This document shows, piece after piece, positions 34,707 through 44,211 of a stretch of 64,000 nt of DNA (positions are counted from its first letter, which is position 1; each line of letters opens with the position of its first letter). Below the pieces are notes generated by a model that was given only the letters and a program-made list of their open reading frames with translations, ran no database searches and had not been told where the DNA came from. A program made the translations under genes and the position numbers. The stretch lies in NCBI GenBank assembly GCA_951812795.1, contig OX638325.1:2504277-2568276 (forward strand), given 5' to 3'. This DNA is from an uncultured Dehalococcoidia bacterium (GTDB taxonomy: Bacteria; Chloroflexota; Dehalococcoidia; Lucifugimonadales; Lucifugimonadaceae).

Positions 34707-35356
34707 GCGGAGCTTTCGATTCAGGACCGATCGCGACGCTGGCGTTCTTCGTCGCCTCGGCGATAACGATCGCTTCGGCGATCATCGTCGTCACACAGCG
34801 CGATCTAGTGCGCGCGGTCGTTGCGTTGGCGATGTCGTTCGTGGGCGTTGCCGCGATTTATTTCATCTTGAACGCCGAGTTCATTGGCGTTGTTCAGATT
34901 TTGGTGTACGTCGGCGCAATCTCGATCCTGATCGCGTTCGCGGTCATGTTCATCGGCGATCTGGCGAATGCGGGTACGTTGTCCCAAAGCCGATTGGTGT
35001 CCGCGGTCTCGGGCGTGTTAATGCTCGCGTCCATCATCTTTGTGGCATACAACACCGATTGGACCGCGATTGATGAAGTGAACGATCCAGACGCCGTCGC
35101 GGGGCTTGTCGGACACTACGAGGTCACGGGCGGATCGGGCGGTGAAAACTCAATTGTTGTTGCAGGTAATGACGTTGAGGACTCTCGGGGAGGAGCTTTG
35201 GTGGACGGATCTTCCCACATTGGACCGGCATTGATTCGCGAATTTGTGTTGCCGTTTGAAACTCTGGGTCTGCTGTTGATCGCGGCGTTGATCGGTGCGT
35301 TGGTCGTAATCCGTGGCCGCCAGGAGGACGACGCGCAGGAGGACGACGCGGCATGA
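34703..35356 (+). CDS. nuoJ: NADH-quinone oxidoreductase subunit J
   Basis: 217 residues, five transmembrane helices (LAFFVASAITIASAIIVV, RAVVALAMSFVGVAAIYFIL, GVVQILVYVGAISILIAFAVMFI, VLMLASIIFVAYN and the last LETLGLLLIAALIGALVVI). An outside loop of about 70 residues rich in Gly and Asp (GGSGGENSIVVAGNDV) before the last helix is longer than usual. ATGA overlap with nuoI. Confidence 0.94.
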   Translation: MSGAFDSGPIATLAFFVASAITIASAIIVVTQRDLVRAVVALAMSFVGVAAIYFILNAEFIGVVQILVYVGAISILIAFAVMFIGDLANAGTLSQSRLVSAVSGVLMLASIIFVAYNTDWTAIDEVNDPDAVAGLVGHYEVTGGSGGENSIVVAGNDVEDSRGGALVDGSSHIGPALIREFVLPFETLGLLLIAALIGALVVIRGRQEDDAQEDDAA

Positions 35357-35706
35357 CGCTCGAGATCGTCCTTGTCGTAGCGGGAGCGCTGTTCTCGATC
35401 GGACTGTTCGGAGTCTTGGCTCGCCGCAACATCATTGCCGTCATAATGTCGCTCGAGTTGATGTTCAACGGAGTTCTCGTAGCCGCGATCGGATTTTCTC
35501 GGTTTACGGCACCGGCTGCGTTGGTCGGCGTGGACGGCGCGATCACTGAAAGCGCGGTCAGATCGGCGTTGACCGGACACATGTTCGCGGTCTTCGTCAT
35601 CAGCATCGCGGCGGCCGAAACGGCACTTGCACTGGCGTTGGTTTTCGCGTTTTTCCGGGCAAAACAGTCGGTCGAGATTACGGACGCAACGGATATGAAG
35701 AACTGA
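35353..35706 (+). CDS. nuoK: NADH-quinone oxidoreductase subunit K
   Basis: 117 residues, three helices. The conserved glutamates of the proton path are visible in MSLELMFNGVLVA and in AAAETALALALVF. Start at ATG 35353 overlapping nuoJ. Mrp-antiporter-related subunit. Confidence 0.95.
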   Translation: MTLEIVLVVAGALFSIGLFGVLARRNIIAVIMSLELMFNGVLVAAIGFSRFTAPAALVGVDGAITESAVRSALTGHMFAVFVISIAAAETALALALVFAFFRAKQSVEITDATDMKN

Positions 35707-35708
35707 AT

Positions 35709-35903
35709 ATGTGGGTCGAATACAAGAGGACTAAGACCTTGAAGATCGCCGAGAGCTGGAAAAACCTGCTCGATGGCGAAGGATTGCCAGCCAAGATTTT
35801 GCCGGTAGGCGACATATTGGATTGGGCCGAAGACGTGCCGTTCATGGTCATGGTTCCCAAGGGTAGGGAACACGTGGCCGATGAGATTATCAGGAAACTC
35901 TAA
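35709..35903 (+). CDS. Small soluble protein inserted between nuoK and nuoL (DUF2007-like)
   Basis: 64 residues: MWVEYKRTKTLKIAESWKNL, then LDGEGLPAKILPVGDILDWAEDVPFMVMVPKGREHVADEII in outline. The pattern (a substrate-independent beta-alpha-beta: aliphatic strand, AESWKNLLDGEGLPAKI helix and turn, VMVPKGREHVADEII end) resembles the small DUF2007 'putative signal transducing' family, which I suggest with moderate confidence. No membrane helix, no Cys. Two bases after the nuoK stop and 12 bases before nuoL, so it is co-expressed with complex I. Not a standard complex I subunit; a regulator or assembly factor is conceivable. Confidence 0.8.
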   Translation: MWVEYKRTKTLKIAESWKNLLDGEGLPAKILPVGDILDWAEDVPFMVMVPKGREHVADEIIRKL

Positions 35904-35915
35904 GCGAATCTAGAT

Positions 35916-37946
35916 TTGGCATCAGAACTGACAATTTGGCTGATTATCCTCCTGCCGGCAGCCGCGTTCGTCATCAACGGTGTGGTGGTTCGGTGGATTC
36001 CGGAATTCGCAGTCGGACCCTATCGCCTCACCGGTAAGAAATCAGATCTTGCGGGTTGGTTGACCGCCGCGGCGATTGGCGTCTCATTCGCCTTGTCGTT
36101 CCTGGCGCTGATCAAGGTCGTTTCGGACGGCGCCCAGCAATTCGAGATGCACACCTGGATCGCGGTTGGTGGCGTCGACATCGGCTTCGGCATCATGCTC
36201 GACCAGCTGACGGCCATCATGTTGATCGTCGTGAGCGGCGTCAGTTTCCTGGTGCAGGTCTACGGCATCGGATATATGCATGGTGACGACGGCTACACCC
36301 GTTACTTCGCCTACATGGCACTCTTCACCGCGTCGATGCTGGGATTGGTGACCGCGCGAAGCGTTATTCAACTCTTCGTTTTTTGGGAGTTAGTCGGAAT
36401 CTCGTCATATCTGCTCATCGGTTTTTGGCTGAACCGACCGACGGCAGCCGCGGCGGCGAAGAAGGCATTCTTGATGACGCGCTTCGGCGATTTTGGTTTC
36501 TTGCTCGCGATCCTCTACCTGTACTCGAACAATCCGTCATGGCTCGACATCCACGAAATGTACGGTGCTATCGCGGGCGGAATGATGGCGATTTCAGTTG
36601 CTTCGTGGATCGCACTAGGTTTCCTATTGGGAGCAATCGGTAAATCCGCGCAGTTCCCACTGCATTCCTGGCTGCCGGACGCGATGGAGGGGCCGACCTC
36701 GGTTTCGGCATTGATCCACTCCGCGACAATGGTGACCGCGGGCGTCTTCCTTGTGGCTCGGTTCTTCCCGCTATTCGAGCACAGCGACATCATGTTCTTG
36801 GTGACTTTGGTGGGCGCGATTACGGCGGTGTTTGCAGCGTCGATGGCGTTAGTCGCGGACGACATAAAACGAGTCTTGGCGTATTCGACGGTGAGTCAGC
36901 TTGGCTACATGATGTTTGCGCTGGGCGTCGGTGCCTATGGAGCGGCGGTGTTTCATCTCTTCACGCACGCGTTCTTCAAGGCCGGTCTGTTCCTTGCCGC
37001 GGGTTCGGTGCACCACGCAGGTGGGACGTTCAATATGCGGTACTTGGGCGGTCTCAAGGACCACATGAAAATCACTTATTGGGCGATGGTGATCGCGAGC
37101 CTGTCACTAGCAGGAATCATCCCACTTTCCGGATTCTGGTCCAAAGACGAGATTTTGGCGCACGCATTCCACGCCGGGACACCGATCGGCACGGTCGCGC
37201 TGGTGTTGGGTCTGCTCGCCGCATTGATGACTGCGTTCTATATGTTCCGAGCGGTCATCATGACCTTCCATGGCGAGTTCCGGGGTGGTGGAGACAAAGA
37301 ACGCGAGGATATCGAGGCGTCGGGCGAAGAAGCTCCCGAGGGTTTGGAGCATGTGCATCTGGGCGAATCGCCGCGCACGATGATCGTTCCGATCGCTCTT
37401 CTTGCGTTTCTTGCGATATTCATTGGCTTCTTCACGAACCCAGTTTTCGATTTGGGTGTTGTCAACAAACACGCGTTCTCGACATTCGTTGTCGAGCGTA
37501 ATGTCGATGTCTTCGTTGATCACGATGCACAGGTACACGCCGGTTCGGAGCCAGAATTCGACGCTTTGATTGCGATCCTGTCGACCATACTGGCGGTTTC
37601 AGGCATTGTCCTTGCATGGCGGTTGTTGACCAAACCGGGCATTGTGCCGATCTGGGTTGAACGGACGACCAACCCGCTGCAAACTCTGTTTAAACGCAAA
37701 TACTTCATCGACGAGTTGTACGAGGATCTGATCGTCTCCCGCGGCTTCTATAGCTACTTGGCGATGCTGATCGACAGGCTCGATATTTCAGGATTCGACA
37801 ACGTGAACGTACAGCTTTATCGCTGGACCGATCGCGCAGGACGAGCGTTGGCCAAGGTTCAAGACGGCCAAGTCCAGACATACGGCATCGTTTCGGTCGT
37901 CGGACTGATCGTGGCCATCGTGATCTTTGTGGTGGTGGCGCAGTAA
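35916..37946 (+). CDS. nuoL: NADH-quinone oxidoreductase subunit L
   Basis: 676 residues, the antiporter-like proton pump with the long lateral helix at the C-terminus. Signature LFVFWELVGISSYLLIGFW and PLHSWLPDAMEGPTSVSALIHSATMVTAGVFL, with the key Glu in WELVG and Lys in IGKSAQFPLHSW. TTG start; no clear ribosome site. C-terminal helix segment (FKRKYFIDELYEDLIVSRGF) and the final helix (IVSVVGLIVAIVIFVVV) are complete. Confidence 0.96.
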   Translation: MASELTIWLIILLPAAAFVINGVVVRWIPEFAVGPYRLTGKKSDLAGWLTAAAIGVSFALSFLALIKVVSDGAQQFEMHTWIAVGGVDIGFGIMLDQLTAIMLIVVSGVSFLVQVYGIGYMHGDDGYTRYFAYMALFTASMLGLVTARSVIQLFVFWELVGISSYLLIGFWLNRPTAAAAAKKAFLMTRFGDFGFLLAILYLYSNNPSWLDIHEMYGAIAGGMMAISVASWIALGFLLGAIGKSAQFPLHSWLPDAMEGPTSVSALIHSATMVTAGVFLVARFFPLFEHSDIMFLVTLVGAITAVFAASMALVADDIKRVLAYSTVSQLGYMMFALGVGAYGAAVFHLFTHAFFKAGLFLAAGSVHHAGGTFNMRYLGGLKDHMKITYWAMVIASLSLAGIIPLSGFWSKDEILAHAFHAGTPIGTVALVLGLLAALMTAFYMFRAVIMTFHGEFRGGGDKEREDIEASGEEAPEGLEHVHLGESPRTMIVPIALLAFLAIFIGFFTNPVFDLGVVNKHAFSTFVVERNVDVFVDHDAQVHAGSEPEFDALIAILSTILAVSGIVLAWRLLTKPGIVPIWVERTTNPLQTLFKRKYFIDELYEDLIVSRGFYSYLAMLIDRLDISGFDNVNVQLYRWTDRAGRALAKVQDGQVQTYGIVSVVGLIVAIVIFVVVAQ

Positions 37947-37967
37947 CAATTCGATGAAATCTAGCGA

Positions 37968-39524
37968 ATGAGTGAATTCAACGGCATATTGACTGTAACG
38001 GTGTTCCTGCCCGCTTTGGCGGCGCTGGTGATTCTGCTCGCCCGTCCACTCAATCTCGAGGATCGAGTGATCCGCTGGTTTGCCATCCTAAGTACCGTCG
38101 CCGCGTTCATCCTCTCACTCGTTGTCTTCCTGGCGTACGACCGCGTCGTAGGAGGCGTGCAGTTCATCGATCACCTGAACTGGTTGTCAGCAGAGACCAT
38201 CAAGTCGTCGTATCTTCTTGGCGTCGACGGATTGAGCGCTCCGCTTGTACTCCTGACCGGAATATTGGGTCTAGCCGCGGCATTCGCTTCACGGAACATC
38301 GAGTTGCGAGTATCGGAGTACTTCGTTTGGCTGTTGCTCCTGGAATCGGCGGTGATGGGAGTTTTCGTCAGTCTCGATCTGCTGCTGTTCTTCGTCTTCT
38401 TTGAATTCGAAGTCATTCCCATGTTCATGCTCATCTCAGTTTGGGGCTCCGGACGTCCACGATACTCGGCGATGAAGTTCGTACTTTTCACCCTTGCAGG
38501 CGGCGCCTTCATGTTCGTGGGTATATTCGCCGTCTACCTGACCGGTGCGGTAGACAGTTTGACGATGGTTCCGGTACCTGAACTTGGGATCGTTGGTATC
38601 GCTGACCAGATTGCAGGTGTCGACCTGATCGCACCGGCATCTCTGATATTCGCATTCTTCCTAGTTGCGTTCGCCGTGAAATTGCCAGTGTGGCCGCTCC
38701 ACAACTGGCTTCCCGATGCCCACACCGACGCCCCGACTGCGGTCAGCGTAATGCTCGCCGGAGTACTTCTGAAGATGGCCGGTTACGGCATGATCCGAAT
38801 CAACATCGGCTTTTTCCAAGAGACGAACGGTTTTACGGTGCATGACGCCGCAGGGATTTTGTCAGTCGTTGCCGCGGTCAGCGTCGTCTACGGTGCCATC
38901 GTCACCATCCGGCAGACCGACATGAAACGATTGATCGCGTACTCATCGGTGAGTCACATGGGCTTCGTGCTTCTAGGTCTGACCGCCATTGGCGGCAACA
39001 CGGCGGCCACGCAACACGGTGGCATAAACGGCGCCGCGTTGCAGATGTTCACACACGGCACGATCACTGGATTGGCGTTCCTAGTGGTCGGAATGGCGTA
39101 CGATCGCACGCACACCCGGCACATTCCGCATCTGGGCGGATTATGGCGAAGGATGCCGGTGATCGGAATCTTCTTCTTCGTTGCCGGATTCGCTTCGTTG
39201 GGACTGCCCGCATTGTCGGGCTTTGTCTCCGAGATCATGGTGTTCCTCAACGCATTCCCAGTGTGGCCTTGGGCGGCGAGCATATCAGCGTTCGGAGTCG
39301 TGCTGGCAGCGGGATATGTGCTTTGGATGATTCAGCGCACGTTCTTCGGATCTAAACCTCCAGAGGGTGGAATACCGGATGACAAGTTCGAAGAGTTGAC
39401 GGACGCGGAACCGTTGGATCTGATACCGATACTGGCCTTGACGATTCCGATATTCGTGGTTGGCATCTGGCCGAAGACCATCGTCGACGTTTTCAAGATC
39501 GGCATTGAAGGGATACTTCGCTAG
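37968..39524 (+). CDS. nuoM: NADH-quinone oxidoreductase subunit M
   Basis: 518 residues. Second antiporter-like pump: FFVFFEFEVIPMFMLISVWG (with the Glu of the pair) and KLPVWPLHNWLPDAHTDAPTAVSVMLAGVLLKMAGYG in outline (Lys of the pair). About 14 helices. ATG start 21 bases after nuoL. Its TAG shares a base with the GTG start of nuoN. Confidence 0.96.
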   Translation: MSEFNGILTVTVFLPALAALVILLARPLNLEDRVIRWFAILSTVAAFILSLVVFLAYDRVVGGVQFIDHLNWLSAETIKSSYLLGVDGLSAPLVLLTGILGLAAAFASRNIELRVSEYFVWLLLLESAVMGVFVSLDLLLFFVFFEFEVIPMFMLISVWGSGRPRYSAMKFVLFTLAGGAFMFVGIFAVYLTGAVDSLTMVPVPELGIVGIADQIAGVDLIAPASLIFAFFLVAFAVKLPVWPLHNWLPDAHTDAPTAVSVMLAGVLLKMAGYGMIRINIGFFQETNGFTVHDAAGILSVVAAVSVVYGAIVTIRQTDMKRLIAYSSVSHMGFVLLGLTAIGGNTAATQHGGINGAALQMFTHGTITGLAFLVVGMAYDRTHTRHIPHLGGLWRRMPVIGIFFFVAGFASLGLPALSGFVSEIMVFLNAFPVWPWAASISAFGVVLAAGYVLWMIQRTFFGSKPPEGGIPDDKFEELTDAEPLDLIPILALTIPIFVVGIWPKTIVDVFKIGIEGILR

Positions 39525-41041
39525 TGGTTGCTCAGGACTACTGGGCGTTATCGCCCGTCATTGCGATGGCAACACTAGCAATAGTTCTGCTGTCGGCGGA
39601 CGCGCTCCTTGCTGAACGCATGTTTGGCGGACGGCGATGGGGTAGCAAGCGCGCATTATCGTGGATCGTCGTGATCGGACTCGCCGCGCCCACTTTCTTC
39701 GCGCTAAATCTGTGGTTCGGTTGGATCGGCGATTCGACCTCTTCTCCGGTCGTCTACGGTAGCTTTACGGCCGATCGCTTCACGCTGTTCTTCCAATTCC
39801 TGATCATCGGCGCAACAGCTGCGGTGCTTCTGGCTTCAGTGCCATATCTAGCGCAGTTCAAGGATTCACTGGGTGAATTCTTCTCGTTGCTACTAATCGC
39901 CGCCGCGGGAATGATGCTCCTCGTCGGTGCAAGCGAACTGATAACGATCTACGTTGCGCTCGAAACGACCGCTTTGCCAGCGATTGCCCTTGCGGCATTG
40001 CGACGTGACGGTTTCTCGATCGAGGCAGGCGCTAAGTTCTTGATACTGTCTGCCCTGTCCACAGCCCTGTTGTTGTTCGGACTCGTTTTCCTGTACGGCT
40101 ACACTGGCGCGACCAGAATCGACGAGATAGTCGTGCGACTGGCCGCGCTCCCATTTGAAGCCGGAGTGCCATTTGGGTCCTTGCCCGTAATGTTTGCGGT
40201 TTTATTGATCGTCGCTGGTTTCGGCTTCAAGATGGCTATCGCACCTTGGCACATGTGGGTGCCGGATGTTTACCAAGGCGCGCCGACCCCGGTCGCCGCG
40301 TTCTTGTCTGTGGCGTCTAAGGCATCGGCTTTTGCCGTCCTCATGCGGTTGCTCTACTCCTTGTCAGGATTTGAGACGGTAGCGCAGGACTGGCAGATAC
40401 TGTTCGCCGTGATTGCGACCGCGAGCATGACGGTCGGCAACTTGATCGCGCTGTCGCAAACGAACATGAAGCGTCTGTTGGCTTATTCGACCATCGCCCA
40501 AGCCGGATACATCATGGTCGGATTCGCCGCGGTGTCAGTTGCGTCTTCGAGCGGGAGCACGACATCCGGGCCGCAGAGCGTCATGTATTACCTAGCCGGA
40601 TATGCCTTCACCAACCTCGCCGTCTTCCTCGCCTTCACTGCCATAATCCACCGCACCGGAGACGACACGATCGAAGGATTGAGCGGACTCGTGAAGAGGT
40701 CACCCTTATTGGCGGTGATGATGGTGATTGGATTGCTTTCGCTGCTAGGCATGCCACCAACGGTGGGATTTATGGCGAAAGCGGTCGTGTTCAGTACAGC
40801 CGTCGATCAAGGCTTGGTGTGGCTCGCGATCGTCGCAGTGATCAACACCGTGATCGCTGCGTTCTACTATCTGCGAATCGTAGGATTAATCTTGTTCGGT
40901 GAAACGAAAGATGCCGAACCGATAAAGCCCGGTACCGGCGAAATGGCGGCGGTGGCATTAGGAGTCGTTGGATCGATCATCTTCGGAGTTGTTCCGTGGT
41001 TGATCTTGCAGTTGATCGACGATTCCCTAACGATCGTTTGA
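39524..41041 (+). CDS. nuoN: NADH-quinone oxidoreductase subunit N
   Basis: 505 residues, third antiporter-like pump: ITIYVALETTALPAIALAAL and GFGFKMAIAPWHMWVPDVYQGAPTPVAAFLSVASKASAF in outline. GTG start overlapping nuoM by one base. Last nuo gene; NAD kinase follows 53 bases later. Together the 11 genes A,B,C,D,H,I,J,K,L,M,N encode the membrane and quinone modules only. Confidence 0.96.
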   Translation: MVAQDYWALSPVIAMATLAIVLLSADALLAERMFGGRRWGSKRALSWIVVIGLAAPTFFALNLWFGWIGDSTSSPVVYGSFTADRFTLFFQFLIIGATAAVLLASVPYLAQFKDSLGEFFSLLLIAAAGMMLLVGASELITIYVALETTALPAIALAALRRDGFSIEAGAKFLILSALSTALLLFGLVFLYGYTGATRIDEIVVRLAALPFEAGVPFGSLPVMFAVLLIVAGFGFKMAIAPWHMWVPDVYQGAPTPVAAFLSVASKASAFAVLMRLLYSLSGFETVAQDWQILFAVIATASMTVGNLIALSQTNMKRLLAYSTIAQAGYIMVGFAAVSVASSSGSTTSGPQSVMYYLAGYAFTNLAVFLAFTAIIHRTGDDTIEGLSGLVKRSPLLAVMMVIGLLSLLGMPPTVGFMAKAVVFSTAVDQGLVWLAIVAVINTVIAAFYYLRIVGLILFGETKDAEPIKPGTGEMAAVALGVVGSIIFGVVPWLILQLIDDSLTIV

Positions 41042-41094
41042 TCGGACCGGGAGCATGAAGCCGCGCCGTCAACACGCCTCCTGGATGGCGTAAC

Positions 41095-41961
41095 TTGAAC
41101 AATTTCGACGAAGTCTGTATTGTCCATCACAGCCTGTTGCCCCGGGCTGCAGACCTCGCCGCCCAAATCACTGCGAAATACAAAGGTCGGTGTCGTTGGT
41201 GGAGCGCCAACGAAGCTACGGTTGCTTGCGACGAAACGGGTGATCGTCTGCGCAACACAGATCTGATCATCACCATCGGCGGAGACGGCACGATTTTGCG
41301 TGGGATGCATGCGGCCATTGCGCACGGAATACCAGTCCTCGGCGTGAACATGGGGCGAGTCGGATTCATGAGTGAAATCGATTCCGGTGATGCTCTCGAA
41401 GAAATCGCCTGGTATCTCGACAGCAACGGGCGGATCGACGAAAGGGTGATGCTCGAGGCCAAACTCGGAGGCGGTAAGGCGTCGTACCACGCGTTGAATG
41501 ACGTGACCGTACACCGCGGCGCTGAACTGCGAATGATCGAGGTGAAGGCAGTTATTGACGATGTGGAGTTGTCTACCTTCCGTGGTGACGGAGTGATCGT
41601 TGCCACCTCAACCGGATCCACCGGATACAACCTTCAACTTGGTGGACCGGTGATCGACCCGAACTCGTCGGTGTTCTTACTCAAACCGATCGCCGGGCAC
41701 ATGAGCCAATTCGGCGGCGTCGTTCTCGATTCCAACAGCACGCTTGAGTTGACGCTCGACACAACCGCCGACGCCACGTTGACGATCGACGGATACATCA
41801 GCCGCACGATGCAGATCGGAGACTCTGTTCGGTTGACGCGCAGCGAACATTCCGCGAGGTTTCTGCGGCGTGGCCCCAAGAGCGCGTACTGGGAAGGTCT
41901 ATCGGATCGACTGGGGATGAGAATCGGTGCGGTCCAGCGTGGCGAGGGATCCGGAAGATGA
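41095..41961 (+). CDS. nadK: NAD kinase
   Basis: 288 residues. The diagnostic ITIGGDGTILRGMH (GGDGT) motif, then GVNMGRVGFMSEI, NDVTVHRG, GDGVIVATSTGSTGYNLQLGGPVIDP and PIAGHMSQFGGVVL. Phosphorylates NAD to NADP in the cytoplasm. TTG start. It sits between the complex I and succinate dehydrogenase genes, with its stop overlapping the Nudix start; this placing ties NAD(P) balance to the respiratory operon, by position only. Confidence 0.95.
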   Translation: MNNFDEVCIVHHSLLPRAADLAAQITAKYKGRCRWWSANEATVACDETGDRLRNTDLIITIGGDGTILRGMHAAIAHGIPVLGVNMGRVGFMSEIDSGDALEEIAWYLDSNGRIDERVMLEAKLGGGKASYHALNDVTVHRGAELRMIEVKAVIDDVELSTFRGDGVIVATSTGSTGYNLQLGGPVIDPNSSVFLLKPIAGHMSQFGGVVLDSNSTLELTLDTTADATLTIDGYISRTMQIGDSVRLTRSEHSARFLRRGPKSAYWEGLSDRLGMRIGAVQRGEGSGR

Positions 41962-42536
41962 CCGATCCCGCGGAAGAAAACCTGCCGCTCAAAACCGAGC
42001 TGATCGACAGCAAAACCATCTTTAGCGGTGAAAAGCTGTCTCTACGACTAGACACGCTCAAGATGGGTGATCGCCCACCGGCAACCAAAGAGATCATCGC
42101 CCATCCGGGATCGACAGTGATGATCCCGATAACCGAGAAGGGTACCGTGCTACTGGTTAAGCAGTGGCGCGCGGCGCAGGGATGCTACACCTTAGAGCTA
42201 CCTTCGGGAACCCGAGACGCCGACGAACCACCGGAGATGACCGCCGCTCGCGAACTGCGTGAAGAAACGGGCTATCGAGCATCGAATTTCACTCCCATCG
42301 GCGGTTTCGTGCCCGTATCGGGTTACAGCGAAGAATACTGCCACGGATACGTCGCAACTGACCTCGAAATCGACCCATTGCCGCAAGATAAACTTGAAGA
42401 CATCATGGTTGTAGAAACGACCGTCGACGATTTGCGGCATATGTGCATGAATGGCGAAATTGATGATGCGCTGACAATAGCGGCGGTCACCCGCGCCTCC
42501 GCATTTCTAGATGATGCTAGGAGAGCGGATGTATAA
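41958..42536 (+). CDS. Nudix hydrolase, probable ADP-ribose pyrophosphatase
   Basis: 192 residues. The Nudix box [23 protein letters not shown] matches GX5EX7REUXEEXGU except that the first Glu position is within DADEPPE. The preceding [20 protein letters not shown] is the ADP-ribose pyrophosphatase-type lead-in (RQYR...E-PxG). Hydrolyses ADP-ribose or a related nucleoside diphosphate. ATGA overlap with nadK; its last codons overlap the sdhA start. The coupling suggests turnover of NAD breakdown products. Confidence 0.9.
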   Translation: MTDPAEENLPLKTELIDSKTIFSGEKLSLRLDTLKMGDRPPATKEIIAHPGSTVMIPITEKGTVLLVKQWRAAQGCYTLELPSGTRDADEPPEMTAARELREETGYRASNFTPIGGFVPVSGYSEEYCHGYVATDLEIDPLPQDKLEDIMVVETTVDDLRHMCMNGEIDDALTIAAVTRASAFLDDARRADV

Positions 42537-44211
42537 GCATGATGTCCTCATTATCGGTGCCGGATTGGCCGGCCTCCGTGCTGCCGTCGAGGCTACTCGG
42601 CTCGGATTGGACGTTGCGGTTATCAGCAAAGTTCACCCGGTTCGCAGCCATTCGAACGCCGCACAGGGAGGCATCAATGCACCCCTCACCGACCGCGGTG
42701 ACGACTGGGAGGGGCATGCCTTAGACACGATCAAGGGAAGCGACTATCTCGCCGACCAAGACGCCGTTGAGATCATGTCGAGCGAAGCTGGCGATGCCGT
42801 TATCGAACTCGAACGAATGGGTGTCATCTTCAGTCGTGGCGAGGACGGAAGGTTGGGTACGCGAAGGTTCGGCGGTCAGCTGGTCGCCCGGACGTTCTTC
42901 GTTGGCGCCATCACCGGCTCCGCGATATTGCATGTGCTCTACGAGCAAGCCCTGAAACACGGATTGAACGTGTACGAGGAGTGGTTCGTTACCGATTTAA
43001 TCATCGAAGATGGTCGTTGCGTCGGCGTCGTGGCGCTGGATATCAAGACCGGCACCTTGCACTCGATCTGGGCGAAGACAGTGATCATGGCCGCGGGCGG
43101 CGCCGGACGAGTTTTTGAGCCTTCCACCAATGCAATCATCTGCACCGGCGATGGCCTTGCTCTCGCATGGCGCGCCGGGGTTCCGATGATGGATATGGAG
43201 ATGGTTCAGTACCACCCGACGACGTTGGCGAGGACCGGCATACTGCTGTCCGAGGCCGCGCGCGGGGAGGGCGCGCATCTCCTCAATTCCGAGGGCGATC
43301 GCTTCATGTTGAAGTACGCTCCACAATACGAGGAGCTAGCGTCCAGAGATGTCGTATCGCGGTCGGAGCAAACGGAAATCAACGAAGGACGAGGAATCGA
43401 CGGGAACGTTCTGCTCGACCTTCGACATCTGGGTCGCGAATTCATTGAAGACCGCCTCGGTTATCTCCAAGAGGTCGCGGTGGAGTTCCTCGGGATCGAT
43501 CTGGCTGAGCAACCCGTACCGGTGCGTCCCGGTGTGCATTACATCATGGGCGGCATCAAGACCGATGTGGATGGCGCGACCGTCGTGCCTGGCCTTTACG
43601 CGGCGGGCGAATGTGCCAACGTCAGCGTCCACGGCGCCAACCGATTGGGCGCCAACTCATTGCTCGACACCGTAGTGTTCGGTCGGCGATCAGCCGTTCA
43701 TGCTGCCGAATACATTAAGTCGGTAGACGCTGGTTCCGGTTCGGATGAGCATCTCAACGCAACCAAGGCGCGCATCCAATCGCTGATGGATCGCGAACCG
43801 AACGAAAACTGGGCCGCAGTCCGAAACTACATGGCGAACGAGATGACCAAAGGCATCGGTGTTTTCCGCGATCAAGCATCGATGGAAGGTGCAAAAGCAG
43901 CCATTCGCAACGTCAACGAGCGAATGCCGAATATCGCAATCCAGAATAAGGGCAAAGTGTTCAACACGGACCTCATCTTCTCGTTAGAAATGGAGTTCAT
44001 GGCGGACGTCGGCAACGCAATTGTGCATTCGGCGTTGACGCGCAAGGAGAGCAGGGGAGCGCATTTCCGCACCGACATCACCGAGCGCGACGATGAGAAC
44101 TGGCTCAAGCACACACTCGCATACCACGATCCCGACAATGAGGACGGCGTTCGGGTTGAGACATCACCAGTCACGATAACTAAGTGGGAACCAGTGAAGA
44201 GGGTCTACTGA
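42529..44211 (+). CDS. sdhA: Succinate dehydrogenase/fumarate reductase flavoprotein subunit
   Basis: 560 residues from the ATG of [15 protein letters not shown] with CTAGGAGAG before it. FAD-binding [27 protein letters not shown] with the His that bonds FAD covalently; [30 protein letters not shown]; the active-site region [23 protein letters not shown]; and [28 protein letters not shown]. Oxidises succinate to fumarate, or the reverse. The gene cluster lacks classical SdhC/SdhD membrane anchors and continues with sdhB and a CCG-domain subunit. Confidence 0.95.
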   Translation: MYKHDVLIIGAGLAGLRAAVEATRLGLDVAVISKVHPVRSHSNAAQGGINAPLTDRGDDWEGHALDTIKGSDYLADQDAVEIMSSEAGDAVIELERMGVIFSRGEDGRLGTRRFGGQLVARTFFVGAITGSAILHVLYEQALKHGLNVYEEWFVTDLIIEDGRCVGVVALDIKTGTLHSIWAKTVIMAAGGAGRVFEPSTNAIICTGDGLALAWRAGVPMMDMEMVQYHPTTLARTGILLSEAARGEGAHLLNSEGDRFMLKYAPQYEELASRDVVSRSEQTEINEGRGIDGNVLLDLRHLGREFIEDRLGYLQEVAVEFLGIDLAEQPVPVRPGVHYIMGGIKTDVDGATVVPGLYAAGECANVSVHGANRLGANSLLDTVVFGRRSAVHAAEYIKSVDAGSGSDEHLNATKARIQSLMDREPNENWAAVRNYMANEMTKGIGVFRDQASMEGAKAAIRNVNERMPNIAIQNKGKVFNTDLIFSLEMEFMADVGNAIVHSALTRKESRGAHFRTDITERDDENWLKHTLAYHDPDNEDGVRVETSPVTITKWEPVKRVY

